Below are positions 32,889-43,660 of a DNA stretch of 64,000 nucleotides, one piece after another; position 1 is the stretch's first letter, and each line of letters opens with the position of its first letter. Below the pieces are notes generated by a model, which was not told the origin of the DNA, did no database searches, and saw only the letters and a program-made list of their open reading frames with translations. Position numbers and translations under genes: made by a program. The stretch comes from Mauremys mutica. Its lineage: Eukaryota; Chordata; Testudines; Geoemydidae. The stretch lies in the NCBI RefSeq assembly GCF_020497125.1, contig NC_059072.1, positions 274,208,045 to 274,272,044 on the forward strand, given 5' to 3'.

Positions 32889-33443
32889 CATAGGTGCAGA
32901 CTCTGTGTATGCTCCAGGGTCCTCAGCAGCCACCGGGGAGATCAGCTGTTGGCAGCTGCCAATCAGCTATTTCATATGTGCAGCCCCCATCAGCTGTTTG
33001 CTACGCTGCAGCCAATCAACTGCTCCCCATCCGGCAAATGAGCTGTTCGGTCCAGCCAGGATCAGCTGTTTCCCAGCATATAGGGCTGCAACTCCTAGCC
33101 AGGCTCCGACTGCAGGCAGAATGCAGGTAAGGACTTTTCCAGGTATAGGGAGTCAGGCTGGGGGTGGGGGGCAAGCAGGGACACAGGCAGCTTTTTGGCT
33201 GGCTGCAGGGGACTGAGGCAGGAGCGAGATAGCCTGGGTGAGCGGTCAGCCCCTCAAAACTGGCAGAGCCTCCTGAATCACACACACCTCACCCTTAAGG
33301 CAGGAGGGGGCAGAAAGGAGCAAGTGGCATGCAGGCAGCAGTCCGGGGACAGGGACTAGGGGGAGAGGCTGTAATGGGTGTGGGACATCAGGGCAGAGTG
33401 GGAGCGGGGCATCCACCGGCAAAATCAAAAGTCAACACCTATG
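32889..33443. mobile_element. hAT-type non-autonomous element with exact 8-bp TSD
   Basis: The left end 'cataggtgcagactctg' and right end 'gtcaacacctatg' are inverted repeats. The exact octamer 'ataggagt' occurs at 32881-32888 and 33444-33451. The interior repeats 'atcagctgtt' and 'aatcagct' words (32941-33075) in a GC-rich context. No transposase is encoded; the 112-residue frame inside has no recognisable motif. Confidence 0.9.
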
Positions 33444-33637
33444 ATAGGAGTGCAAAGGACAGGGAATCAGTAGACTTGGGTTAAATTCACAGCACTACAT
33501 CTGACTTGTTGTGTGATTTAAGTTGCTTAATCTTTCTGTATCTTGGTTTCTTCAAGAATATGGGGATAATGATACATACCTTTCATTGTAAAACACTTTT
33601 AGATTTATACATGACAAATGCTATATAAAAGATAATT

Positions 33638-33966
33638 GAAACACAGAGTCACAGAGCTGTAGGGCTGAAAGGGACTTCCAGAATTTATCAAATTCAGCCC
33701 CCTGCACTATGGCAGGACAAAGTAAACCGTCCTAGACCATACCTGACAGATGTTTGTCCAAACTGTTTTTAAAGACCTCCAATAATCGAGATTCTGCAAC
33801 CTCCCTTGGAAGTCTATTCCAGAGCTTAACTTCCTTTTTAGTTATCCCCCCCACCCAAACACACACACCAATATCTAACCTAAATCTCCTGTGCTGCAGA
33901 TTAAGTTCATTATTTCAAGGACCCCCCTCCCTCAGGAATGTCCCTAACAAAAGTTATAACCTCTAA
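33638..33966 (-). mobile_element. CR1 LINE 3' end (second CR1 subfamily)
   Basis: The minus strand encodes 'KLWNRLPREVAESRLLEVFK' followed by 'NSLDKHLSGM', the conserved C-terminus of CR1 ORF2. It is followed by the 3' untranslated region, which on the plus strand reads 'agggctgaaagggacttcc' and 'cagccccctgcactatggcag'. This differs from the CR1 at 50581, whose C-terminus reads '[19 protein letters not shown]', so at least two CR1 subfamilies were active. Strongly 5'-truncated. Confidence 0.88.
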
Positions 33967-36900
33967 AGTTGTAAAGTAGAAATATCCAGGTGATTGGAAG
34001 TTTTAGGGAGGATACAAAGAAACACAACAAATGGTAAAATAAATAAGATAAACTCTTTCCAGTGAATTTATGCTGACCATCTACACAAACAGATCAGGTT
34101 ACAAATAAGTTATAAAAAGTGGGCATAAAAAAAAAAATGTAAAAAAACTTGGGCAGGAAGAAGGACACATAAGTGCCAGTGTGTAATTGGTTGTCAAAAA
34201 ATGGTATGTCAAAAAATCCATAAAAAAGAGAAATCCCAATGGGTGATTTGGAAACTGCTTTGGAATGCAATTAGGAGTTGAAATACTGAATGCTAATAAT
34301 ATAAAGGCATTGGCAAATAAACTATGCAATGTTACAGCATTTTTTTTATTTTTATTTTTTGGTATCTGGCAGCTTTTTCAAAGTCTTCAGTATGAGTTTC
34401 TTGTAGAGCAGTCAACATCAATGTTATCCTCATTGAGAACTCTTGAATGTTTGTCACACTTAGCATGCAACAAACTTTCCACATTAAGTTGGTACACGTG
34501 AAGGTCTTTGGTCTTTTGGTGCTATCAAAGGAAAGGGCTCTTAAATTTCATGTTAATAATTATACCAGGAGATTAACAAATTGATGTTCAGTAGCCTTTT
34601 GACAACATTTGTTATGTTAATCAATAACATGTAACAGGTTCACTGCATGACGGTTGTCATCTTGCTCCCAGGAGAAGCCTAAAGACCCAGGAAGAGATGA
34701 GAGTGGGTGGTGGAGTTGGTCCACCAGCTTTACCAGAATTATAATCAGAGGCAGTAGAAGAAAGACAATTGGCAGCTTCAGGACAGCAATCTGGCAACAG
34801 AAGAGGAGCATTTTTAGAAGCAGCTGAAACCCCTGGTTGCCCTGTATCTTCTAATCTCATAAAAATCATACTTGATAAAAGACTGCAAATGTAGATCAGC
34901 TGTCAGGCATAATCTTTACTACCATTTGTTTCTAATCCCTTTTCCCTGATCCCACAGAAGCTCAGTAGCAACAAACTCATGTGGAGCTCTGATGACTTCC
35001 GTGGAGCTCCACTGCTGTGCAGAGACCTTCCTGTGGAGTTCCATGAGAGTTATGTTTGTAGTTATTATATGCCATTTTATTTATTTCATCCAGGCTAATT
35101 TAACTGATTAGCTCCCATTTATTTCTGTTCTGTCCATTCCTCAGTTTTTTCCTCTTTTATTGCATATACTTCATTTTATTGTACTACAGATTTTATTCAG
35201 TTTCTCCTCTTCAACTATATAATATTTCTATTAAAAATGACACAGCTAAGGGAAAAATTAAACATTTTCTCAGGGTAAGTGGTTGCAAAAATTAAACTGC
35301 CTGGACTAAAACATATCATGCTCAGCTGTGGAACTTTCAAATATATTTTTGATTCAAAGGGCCATTAATTTGTTAGAAATGAGATAGCAACCATATTTAA
35401 AATAGATAGAACAGATAAAAAAGGCCACACTTTCTTGATCAGGCACTGGAGTTGCAGTAATAAATTTTTGGCAAGAAACTTCTTTGCTCTGGCAAATAAG
35501 CCTGTCATGGTTTTATATATTCCTTAGACATACATGAAAGACTGAATATTGTAAATACTTATAGCACTCAGCTGTAATATGGAGGTAAACTGAGGTTTGA
35601 ATTTTTGAGATTAAGAGAAATGAAAAGGAAAGAAATGGGAAGTATGAACTAAGTGATGTGGTAGGCAACAAGAAGCCGGGGAAAATATAAACTTCTTTCC
35701 TCTTAAATTCTTATTTCAATTCTTTTAACATTTTGCTGTGTTTCCTGATGCAGTCAAAATTGAAACTCAATGTGTTGTGTTTGTTTGTTTGCCAATTAAG
35801 TGTGGTGCATTACAGAGATTCACTGTAATAGACTGGCTCTATATATGCCCATGTCCCCAAATACTGCTGGTTAGGGAAGAAAATTTTTAGCTGAAGTAAT
35901 AGTGCTTTATGGTTTAGGGGTTGAAGGGGTTCTAAATCAACCTCCTGTGTGATTTATCTACTAATTGTCTGTTGTCCTTATCACATGAATTTCTCTCTTT
36001 CTTTCTTTCTTTTGCTGTTAAAACTGGGTGATATATACGGAGATCATCATTCTGGCTTTTTGAGACTCCTTTTGTTCAGAGCTGGGTACTTCAAAACCAT
36101 CATCTCTGTAACTTTATTTTTGTTACAGTGTGAAATTTTCTGTTGGTAGGGTGAGAAGGGGTTGTCATTCTTTAATCTTCCCTCACTCTCACACAACCAC
36201 TTTGGCTCTTTTTGTTTACTCCCTTTCTGTCTTGGTGCTTAGGCCACCGAAATATCATTGTGCTCTCAGCTATGATCTCTGGTTCTGCTCCCCCACACCA
36301 GAAAGTCACTGAAGATCATGTCAAGACATCAAAAAATGGATGCATGGTGCAGCAGCCTTTTTTGGGCCTAAAATTTATGAGTAATGGTTGCAAGTGGATT
36401 GGAAATGGCCGAAAATGTTCTATCAAAACTATTTTTTAGAAATTAGGTTCCTCTCCTGCCAGTCCAGAGAGGAGTAATTTCAATGATGACTGCTATACAC
36501 CTTCTGTGTTGATTATTGTGAATGTGACACTTTGTGTGGAAGTATTTTTTTCTATGCTTCCACATGTTCTGTTTCTGTAAGTTCGTCATGACACTGAAAA
36601 TCTGTGGAAAGCCAAATTTCCACATGTATGAAATAGCCTTAAGCAAATTAATGGAAATACTCAATTACATTTCAAAAACATTTCCCCTTCATTTCCCCCC
36701 TGCACTGGTCAGAGATATCTTCTACCTATTTACCAATGTATAAAAATACATCCTGTGATATTCAGTGTTTATTTTCTTTTCATAGTTTTGAAAATGGAGG
36801 CAGTTTGGATTTATATCCTGGAGCTTGTTTCATAGACACCAGTGTGATGACTGCACTCTTTCCCCCCTCTTCTTCTACTCAGTAAAGGAACAGAATTTAG

Positions 36901-38142
36901 CGCAGTTGAAATGATGCTAGATCTTCAGAAATATGAATGTTATTATAATTATGTAATTACACATAATTGCAATTACACATACGCACTTGCAATTATACAT
37001 AATTTTAATTATACATTATGTAATTATTCATAATTGTAATTATGTTACTATGTCAGAGAATTTAGAGTTGAAAAAGACCTACTGTATTGGGTCTCCCAAT
37101 CCATTCTGCTGCCTGTGCAGGATTGTTGATTACTGTATGTCAGTATTCTTCACTGCTTCCTCCAATCCATTTTGAAATGATTTATATAAGGGAATTAATG
37201 CTTTGCTATCATAAAATCATAGATATCAACTTCATTAGAAATTTCCTCATATTCAGCCATAGCTTTTTTCTCTCATTTTCACACATTGCTACTAGTTATG
37301 GCCCCAATTCAACAAAGTTTTTTAAGCATCGTGCACTATGTCCAACTGAAGTCAGACTTAAAGTTATTCATGCTTAAAAACATGATTACATTGGGGACTA
37401 TGCTCCCTTGAATTTACCTTAAATAATTCCTCTCCTTCCTCACATTCAAATTCTGCCCTTTGAGTTGTGGAAGATTCAAATCCCATTGAAAACAAATATT
37501 CAAAGGAAAACTTTGGTAGTCAGGGCTAAATTCTGTCCTGTGTTTCATCAGTGACTTCAGTGGGCCTGCACAAACATAACTGAAAGTGAAATATTAGATC
37601 TCTTAATGTTCAAAATCTTCAATTACTTGCAGATAGTTATCATTATTTGGCCAGGCTAGAAATACTAAGAGCCAAATACTGCTTGCCTTGTTCATGAGAC
37701 TAATCCCATTTAAATCAATGATACTACCTCTGTGAATAAGGCAAATCCCCCCTTAAATCAAGGTTGGGCCTGTAGCCACAAAGGGAGCAAACTGTTCATC
37801 CCCTGCTTTTAAGGCGGATTAATCAGGCCTGATAAATTTTATATCTGGAAGGATGAACTCTTTAAATTTTATCATCCAACCGTACATTATTTTTTTCAAA
37901 ATGTTGGTAAAATAACAGTGTGCTCTCTCTGGAACAGAAAGGCACAATTTCTACCTCTTTAAACAAGGTAAAGTAAATCTCTCAAAGGAACCTATAAGGC
38001 TTCTATTATCAGAGTATCTGAGCACCAGCACTAGTCTGGCCCTTCATGTACATCACTTCAAATATAAATAAACACGATTATCTCTATGCTTATCCAGAAA
38101 CATTAAAGAAAAGTCTTCAATGATCCAACTGTGACACTCTAA
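33967..38142. other. Long AT-rich stretch without recognised gene
   Basis: Four kilobases with no domain-bearing frame. It contains a T-rich run (34341-34362), a CTTT microsatellite (about 35995-36012), a simple AT palindrome-rich tract at 36940-37042 with repeated 'aattatgtaatta'/'acataattgcaatta' words, and phrases near 37500-37760 ('gacttcagtgggcctg') typical of decayed sauropsid repeats. I looked for splice-bounded coding segments and found none. Confidence 0.4.
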
Positions 38143-38277
38143 GAGCATTTCCCAGACCTGAAGAAGAACTCTGTATAGATCTAGAAGAACAGAAGTTGGT
38201 CCAGTAAAATATATTCTCAATCACCTTCTCTCTCTGTCATATCCTGGGATCAATGTGACTACAACAACAATGCAAAC
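38143..38277 (-). repeat. Interspersed repeat with 'GAAGTTGGTCCA' core, copy 3
   Basis: This is the reverse-complement form of the repeat at 1611-1735: 'ccagacctgaagaagaactc', 'aacagaagttggtccagtaa', and 'gatcaatgtgactacaacaa'. The copy is complete at both ends compared with the copies at 1611 and 2106. Confidence 0.75.
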
Positions 38278-38740
38278 AATTATATATGGATGACCTGTTT
38301 GGATGGCAGAATAATTTTCAAGATACATAGTAACAAGAGTCTACGTGCACTGAATGAAATGTGTCCTGCAAAGATATGTTTAAAGCAATTGCTCTGCACG
38401 TTGCATATTTATTATATGCTTATATATGGTAAATACAAATTGAGGCCTCAGTCTTGCAATCAGATCCATCCAGGTAGACACCTACCACTGGTCAAGCAGA
38501 AAACTAGGATGCAACTTGACAAGCTAAATTGAACTACAAGGTGTTACCCTGCACCTGCACTAGGAAAAAGGTCAAGGTTAGATCATACTTAGTGGAGGTA
38601 AAGCCAAGCTATTAACCTCAATGGGGGTCAGACAGGATCCACCCACATTAATTCAATTACAAGACTGAGTCCATAGTGTTTTCTGCCCTGTTTGTAAACT
38701 GCATGAGAAGAGATGGTTGTGATGCTGTGTATAAGAAAGG
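38278..38740. other. No gene recognised
   Basis: Mixed sequence with no identifiable repeat ends or coding motif. Confidence 0.4.
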
Positions 38741-39119
38741 TGGCCTGTATCTATTGGGTTTCCGGGAAACTGGGGGGGCGGAAGCCTGCCCAATGCTAAA
38801 GGATCCCCCCCCGCAGCCTAAGGGAGGATCCACAGGGCCACGGAAACCCACTAAGTACGGGGGACAACTAATAAAAGAACAGGGACAGGAGTGAGGTCAA
38901 AGGGTCATAAGAAGGGAGCCTGATAAGGTGGCCTGTATCTATTGGGTTATCCGGGAGAGGGGGCGGGCGGAAGCCCGCCCCATGCTAACGGATCCCCCCC
39001 CCCCAGCCTAAGGGGAGGATCCACAGGGCCACAGAAACCCACTAAGTACGGGGGACAACTAATAAAAGAACAGGGACAGGAGTGAGGTCAAAGGGTCATA
39101 AGGAGGGAGCCTGATAAGG
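38741..39119 (+). repeat. 189-190-bp tandem repeat abutting an LTR-like repeat
   Basis: Two copies of a ~189-base unit start at 38741 and 38930, each beginning 'tggcctgtatctattgggt' and ending in 'agggagcctgataa'. They differ at a few positions and in the length of G and C runs. A third unit start 'tggcctgta' at 39120 switches after nine bases into the LTR-like repeat ('gcagggtgg'). The junction suggests either tandem repeats inside an LTR/internal region or insertion at the repeat boundary. Confidence 0.9.
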
Positions 39120-39124
39120 TGGCC

Positions 39125-39814
39125 TGTAGCAGGGTGGTCCCCTGCTCTTGCCCTGAAGGGCTTAAAACAGCCCAGGAGGAGGGCTGTGGCTGGGGCAAGA
39201 AGCCTGGGCTGATTGGTGAAAGTAGGCTGAGCTGTGGCCATGCCCCAATCAGGCCCAGCTGGCCCCTATAAGAGGCTGTGAGCCAGAAGTCCACTCAGTC
39301 TCTGTTTGTAGAGGGAGAAGGGCCTGGCTGCAGGGAGCTAGACACAGGGTACCTGAGTGAAGCAGGGCTGGGGAAAGGCAGAGGAGCTGGGGAGCTCCAG
39401 CCTGGAAAACCCCAGGCTGCGGCCTAGCATTGGGCTAAAAGGTACTGGGGGTTGCAGAAGGCAGCCCAGGGGTAGGCCAAGGCAGCAGGTCCAAACCCAA
39501 CCTTGCCAGTGATGAGTGGCTGATACTGCAGTCTGCCCCAGGGTGTGGGGCTAGACAATGACTGGCAGTAGCCATACACTGAGGCGAGGTGGGGATAGAG
39601 GGGGGGGGTTCCCTGGGGAGGAGAGACCCTAAGACTGAGGGGATTACTGCTAGGGAGCAGCTCCCCAGGTAAAAGGGCACCGGGTCCTGGAAGGGACACG
39701 GAGCCAGAGAACAGGCGGATCACCGGCCTGCAGAGGGTGCTCCAGAGCTGAATTGAGTTAATTCCCAGGAGTCACAAGCAGGAGGCGCCGCAGGGGTGAG
39801 TCCACTCGTCTACA
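39125..39814 (+). mobile_element. LTR-like repeat (TG...CA), copy 2
   Basis: It is homologous over its length to 11191-11891: 'tgtagcagggtggtcccctg', 'aaggcagcaggtccaaaccc', 'gcaccgggtcctggaaggga' and 'aggcgccgcaggggtgagtc', ending 'tctaca'. It carries a TATA-like 'tataag' at 39267-39272. No target duplication is visible. Internal G-runs (39600-39608) differ in length from copy 1. Confidence 0.68.
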
Positions 39815-39930
39815 TGACCATTTAGATTACTGTTGTTACCACTGTTACACAATTTCAATAAATCTCGTACATGGTATCAATAGAAAAGTTGTGAATTACA
39901 AAGAATGATTATCTTGTTTATATGCATGTA

Positions 39931-40764
39931 CAGTAACTCCTCACTTAAAGTCATCCCACTTAACATTGTTTCGTTGTTACATTGCTGATCGATTAGGGAA
40001 CACGCTCATTTAAAGTTGTGCAATGCTCCACTTTTACATTGTTTGGCTGCCTGCTTTCTCCACAGTCTACCTACTCAGCCTACCTACGCACCCCCTCCAG
40101 CGCCTCCCACCCACTGGCAGACCCCACGGATCAGCGCCTTTTCCCTCCACCCTCCTGCCTGCAGCAATCAGCTGGCTTGTGGCATTCTGGAGGCAGGAGA
40201 GAGGGGGGAGGAGCAAGGACTCAGCGCACAGGCTTCCCCTGCCTCCTGACCACCGCAAGCCGGCTGATTGCCCCAGGCAGGAGGCCGGGGGGGGGAAGGG
40301 AGAAAGCTTGTGCACCAAATCCTCGCTCCTCCCCACCTCTCCTGCCTCCTAAATGCCACAAACCAGCTGATTGCCCCGGGCAGGAGTGAGGGGAGAAGAG
40401 TGAGGACTCGGTGCACAGGCTCCCCCTTCCTCCCCTGCCTCCTGCTGGCGGCAATCATCTGGCTTGTGGTGTTTAGAAGGAAGGGGAGGGAGGCGGGAGG
40501 AGCCAGGATGCAGCCTGTGAAGTAGAGGGGGAGGAGGTGTGGGGGAGAAGAGGCGGGTTAAGGGTGGAGGCTTGGGGGAAGGGGTGGAGTGGGCAGGCTG
40601 AGGGTTAAGCTCCCCGCCCCTGGTGCTTGCAGAGTAGGGGGAGCTGCCCTGAACCTCACCCCGCCCCCATTTACATTAATTCTTATGGGGAAATTGGATT
40701 TGCTTAACATCGTTTCACTTAAAGTCGCATTTTTCAAGAACATAACTACAATGTTAAGTGAAAG
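39931..40764. mobile_element. TIR element 'ACTCCTCACTTAA', ~830 bp
   Basis: The left end 'cagtaactcctcacttaaag' and right end 'cataactacaatgttaagtg' are inverted relatives, and the subterminal 'cacttaacattgtttcgttg' pairs with 'cttaacatcgtttcacttaa' on the right. The GC-rich interior (40130-40500) has alternating inverted blocks around 'cagctgattgcccc' and 'gcaatcagctggcttgtgg'. I recognise it as a non-autonomous DNA element common in turtles and crocodilians. The right end lacks the 'aggagtta' terminus and abuts another repeat. Frames of 77-123 residues inside are low-complexity. Confidence 0.78.
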
Positions 40765-40769
40765 CGGCA

Positions 40770-40852
40770 AAGAGTTCGGTGGCACCTTATAGACTAACAA
40801 ACGTATTGGAGCATGAGCTTTCATGGGTGAATACCCACTTCGTTGGATGACA
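40770..40852 (+). repeat. Interspersed repeat 'AGACTAACAAACGTATTGGAGC'-type fragment
   Basis: The words 'ggtggcaccttatagactaa', 'gtattggagcatgagctttc' and 'gggtgaatacccacttcg' belong to a common sauropsid repeat related in layout to the element at 5418 ('ggcaccttagagactaac', 'gcataagctttcgtgggc'). It is a short fragment between two other elements. Confidence 0.7.
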
Positions 40853-41440
40853 CTCCCCAGGTGTATTTACATCAGGGACTGACAGCTATGTGTTGATGAC
40901 CCATTAAGGACACTCAGCTCACAATAGGTCATTGAAAACACTAAGCCTGTCCTGTCAATGCCTCAGACAGTGTGGGCCCCTTGGCCACACCTGAGATTCA
41001 TCAAACCATGCAAGGACTTGTGATGAGGATATGTGACTGAAGACTCCATCTCTTACCAGTAACTTTCCAAGCTCATGTGACCTTGGACTCCATATTGGGC
41101 TAGTAACTTTCCGTGAACATGTGCTGGGCTATAAATTGCAAGCTGTGACATCACTGCTTTGCCTCTTTCCTGGTCCAATTATCTGAACTGTGGATTTACA
41201 ACTAAAAGAACTATTTTGAACTATGGACTTAGGACCTTCCAATCTTTTGGAAATTACCAGAGAGTCTTTTGCAAGCCAGCAGTCTATTCCATCACTGCTA
41301 CAAACATGACATAAGTACATTGCAATCATTTCATGTATATGATCTATTAATCATTTATAAGTCTCTTCTTTTCTTTTATTAAGAAATCTTTAGTTTGTTT
41401 CCTAAGGATTGGCTGACAATGAGATATTTGTTTAAGGTCT
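40853..41440 (+). repeat. Possible LTR-derived repeat
   Basis: The segment contains a TATA-like 'ctataaattg' (41130-41139) and a downstream T-rich 'ttttattaagaaatc' near 41375, a spacing like U3-R-U5 of an LTR. I have an impression of a family with 'aactgtggatttacaac' and 'ggacttaggacctt' words, but no termini or target duplication are clear. Confidence 0.4.
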
Positions 41441-42319
41441 AAGATAAGTGTCTGATCCTTTGGAAATTGTTAACAATTTTCATCATCTTTTTTTTTAAAA
41501 AATACTCATTCTGGAATAGGACTTATCTTTCAAAATTGCAATATGCAGAGGCAAAAAAAACCCCACATATTTTGAATGAAATAGTATAATGAAAATAGAA
41601 TTAATATACCGATTAATTTAATTCTTTAATTGGTTTACAGACCCAATGCCTACCTTAGAGTGTAATTAATATATCTCCAAATGTTATATGAAGCCTTAGA
41701 TGTGTGACTGAGCTGACAGATGTGTAAAATCACTTGTATTCAGGCACCTCTCTAATGACTATGCATCTGTGGAGACTAATTATTCCACTAAGAGTGTGAA
41801 ATGGATTATATTCAATAAATTTGCTCCAGAAACAACTACTTTTCTTACTTTGAATCTTTATTCAGGATTTTATATAACTCAACAATTACAACATTTAACA
41901 TACAGTTATAATGTAAGATATCTAGAAAATATAAATTCAAAATTAGGAAGTATAACTTTAACGTGCATTTTTTTTTTTAGTTTCTGTCAACCTTCTTTTT
42001 TTCTAAATTAGTTCTTGTTGTTTGGTTTTATATAACAGATGTTTAGTGAAGTGAGCACATAAACTGTATGTTTATGATTGCAGTTAATTCAATTCCCCAA
42101 CAGAATGTCCATCCAGAGAGAGCCTAAAAATCATCTAGATGTCATCAAAAGGTTCTGATCTGTCTTGCAGCATGTATTTACACATATTTGTGATGGTTAC
42201 ATGGTATATCAAGGACAGCAATCATTTTATTAGTAATTATTATTATATGAATAAGAGTTAATTAATAATATATGTAATTCAATACAGCACCAAAACCAAA
42301 TTCTAGATTTATCAGAGTA
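41441..42319. other. AT-rich sequence without recognised gene
   Basis: Strongly AT-rich; a T-run at 41968-41978. No coding motif or repeat boundary seen. Confidence 0.4.
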
Positions 42320-42765
42320 GCGTACTTTCAACACTACCTTATAATGCAGAATGCTGGGGAATGAGAAAGTATGACATGTCCAAACTGTCTTCATTCCATA
42401 CAATCTGCCTCAGAAAAATCCTCCGTATCTTTTGGCTGAGAAAAATCTCAAAAATCTATTGACACAGTATAGCCAAGTGGATTTGAGCACAATCATTGCC
42501 AGGAGGTGTTGGAGATGGATCAGTCATGTGCTTCGGATGAAAACTGATTCCATCGCTAGAGTAGCAATAAGATGGACACCTGAAGGCAAGTGAAAATGCG
42601 GCCACCCAAGAACAACATGGTGAAGAGCTTTGGAAGCCGAGTTGAAAAACCTGGGGCACAGCTAGGGAACCATTGAAAGACTTCCCAGAAACAGACAGGA
42701 GTGGAGGAGCTTCGTTACTGCCCTAAATGCCAGAGGCATATTAGGAACACGATGATATGTAATTC
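42320..42765 (+). pseudogene. LINE ORF2 C-terminal relic (non-CR1)
   Basis: With frame changes the plus strand reads 'LQNAGE'-like sequence, 'LRKILRIFWL', then 'MSTIIARRCWRWISHVLR' with the 'RRRWRWIGHVLRM' signature of LINE C-termini, 'AIRWTPEGK' and 'RPPKNNMVKSFGSRVEK', and 'RNRQEWRSFVTALNARGI'. This 'G-H-V-L-R-M ... R-W-T-P-E-G ... W' arrangement is found in the C-terminal domain of vertebrate non-LTR retrotransposons that carry CFDP2-like endonucleases. It may come from the same family as the endonuclease relic at 6750-7200. Confidence 0.72.
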
Positions 42766-43034
42766 ATAACTTTTCATCCCTGTAGTGTCTGCCAGTCACT
42801 ACAAAATTCAGAAGTTTATCAGTTCCCCTGAGAATGAGCAACAAAGCTTCCATCCCCTTTTTCAGAGATTAGAGTCAACTGCTTAATAAGAGTTGAATCC
42901 TGGTGTTTGTTTCCCAGAACATGTATTGTTGGATAGGCACTAATCAAGGTGAAAAACATTGCTATGATACGCTCATGTTGGTCCTTGGGACTCACCACCC
43001 TACTTATGGAAGGTTTTCAGAATTCAAAATTTAT

Positions 43035-43210
43035 CAAAGGGGGCAGGGGGCAGCAACCCAGTTAAAGAGACACCGGGGTCCAGGGAGGGACACAGGGGCC
43101 AGCAGTAAGGCGGATCACCGGCCTGCAGAGGGCACTCTGGATGCTGGGAGAGCTAATTCCCTGAGGACGACCAGCAGGAGGCGCCGCAGGGGTGAGTCTG
43201 CACATCTACA
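43035..43210 (+). mobile_element. LTR-like repeat, copy 3, 5'-truncated
   Basis: This matches only the last ~170 bases of the repeats at 11191 and 39125: 'caccggggtccagggaggga', 'ggcggatcaccggcctgcag' and 'aggcgccgcaggggtgagtc', ending 'catctaca'. The abrupt start after a G-rich run (43040-43050) marks a truncation or recombination point. Confidence 0.75.
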
Positions 43211-43349
43211 CGACCTTAAAAGGAATAACATACAAAGGATAAAAGAAGATGGATGAAAAAATGCATATATATGTGAGGTGTAAGTATAAACACTTACACA
43301 TTTTCTCATTATTTTTACAAATAAAAATGTTAGTTGTCCCCATCTACCT

Positions 43350-43660
43350 TACTTGTTAATTGGCAGATTTTCTTATGGACAACAAAGCAGAAGTGGGTCT
43401 TGAGAAGAGATTTGAAGAAAAAAAGGAGAGTGGCCTTACAGATCTGATGGACTCTATATGTAATAGAAGCACGGGAGAAAGTATGGATTGTGGCATCACT
43501 GACAAAGTGAAGAAAATCGAGGTGTACAATGTGAAAAAAGACAAGGACAGATGAAAAGGCAGATCAAAATTATTAAGGGCTTTGAAGTTTAGGATAAGGA
43601 ACTCAAATTTGATAGCTCTTGGATCAGATTACCTTTTCCGGATCTTTTTTCTCCCAGGAT
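43350..43660 (+). repeat. Possible ancient LINE-like 3' repeat
   Basis: The text 'gaagagatttgaagaaaaaa', 'agcacgggagaaagtatgg' and 'attattaagggctttgaag' resembles a conserved amniote interspersed repeat seen as non-coding LINE-type sequence. The 64-residue frame at 43360-43554 overlaps it and is not a credible host exon: it lacks splice context and codes a biased K/D/E-rich peptide. Assignment is from memory only. Confidence 0.35.

Noticed and set aside
36940..37042. AT-rich inverted words considered as a replication origin or matrix attachment site
   Set aside because: The composition alone cannot support such a call. It is described only as low-complexity AT-rich sequence.
40016..40525. 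Several overlapping frames of 77-123 residues on both strands
   Set aside because: They sit in the GC-rich inverted blocks of the TIR element at 39931-40764, and appear on both strands because the blocks are inverted copies.
43360..43554. Possible host exon, 64 codons rich in K, D and E
   Set aside because: No convincing splice context, and the DNA resembles an ancient interspersed repeat.
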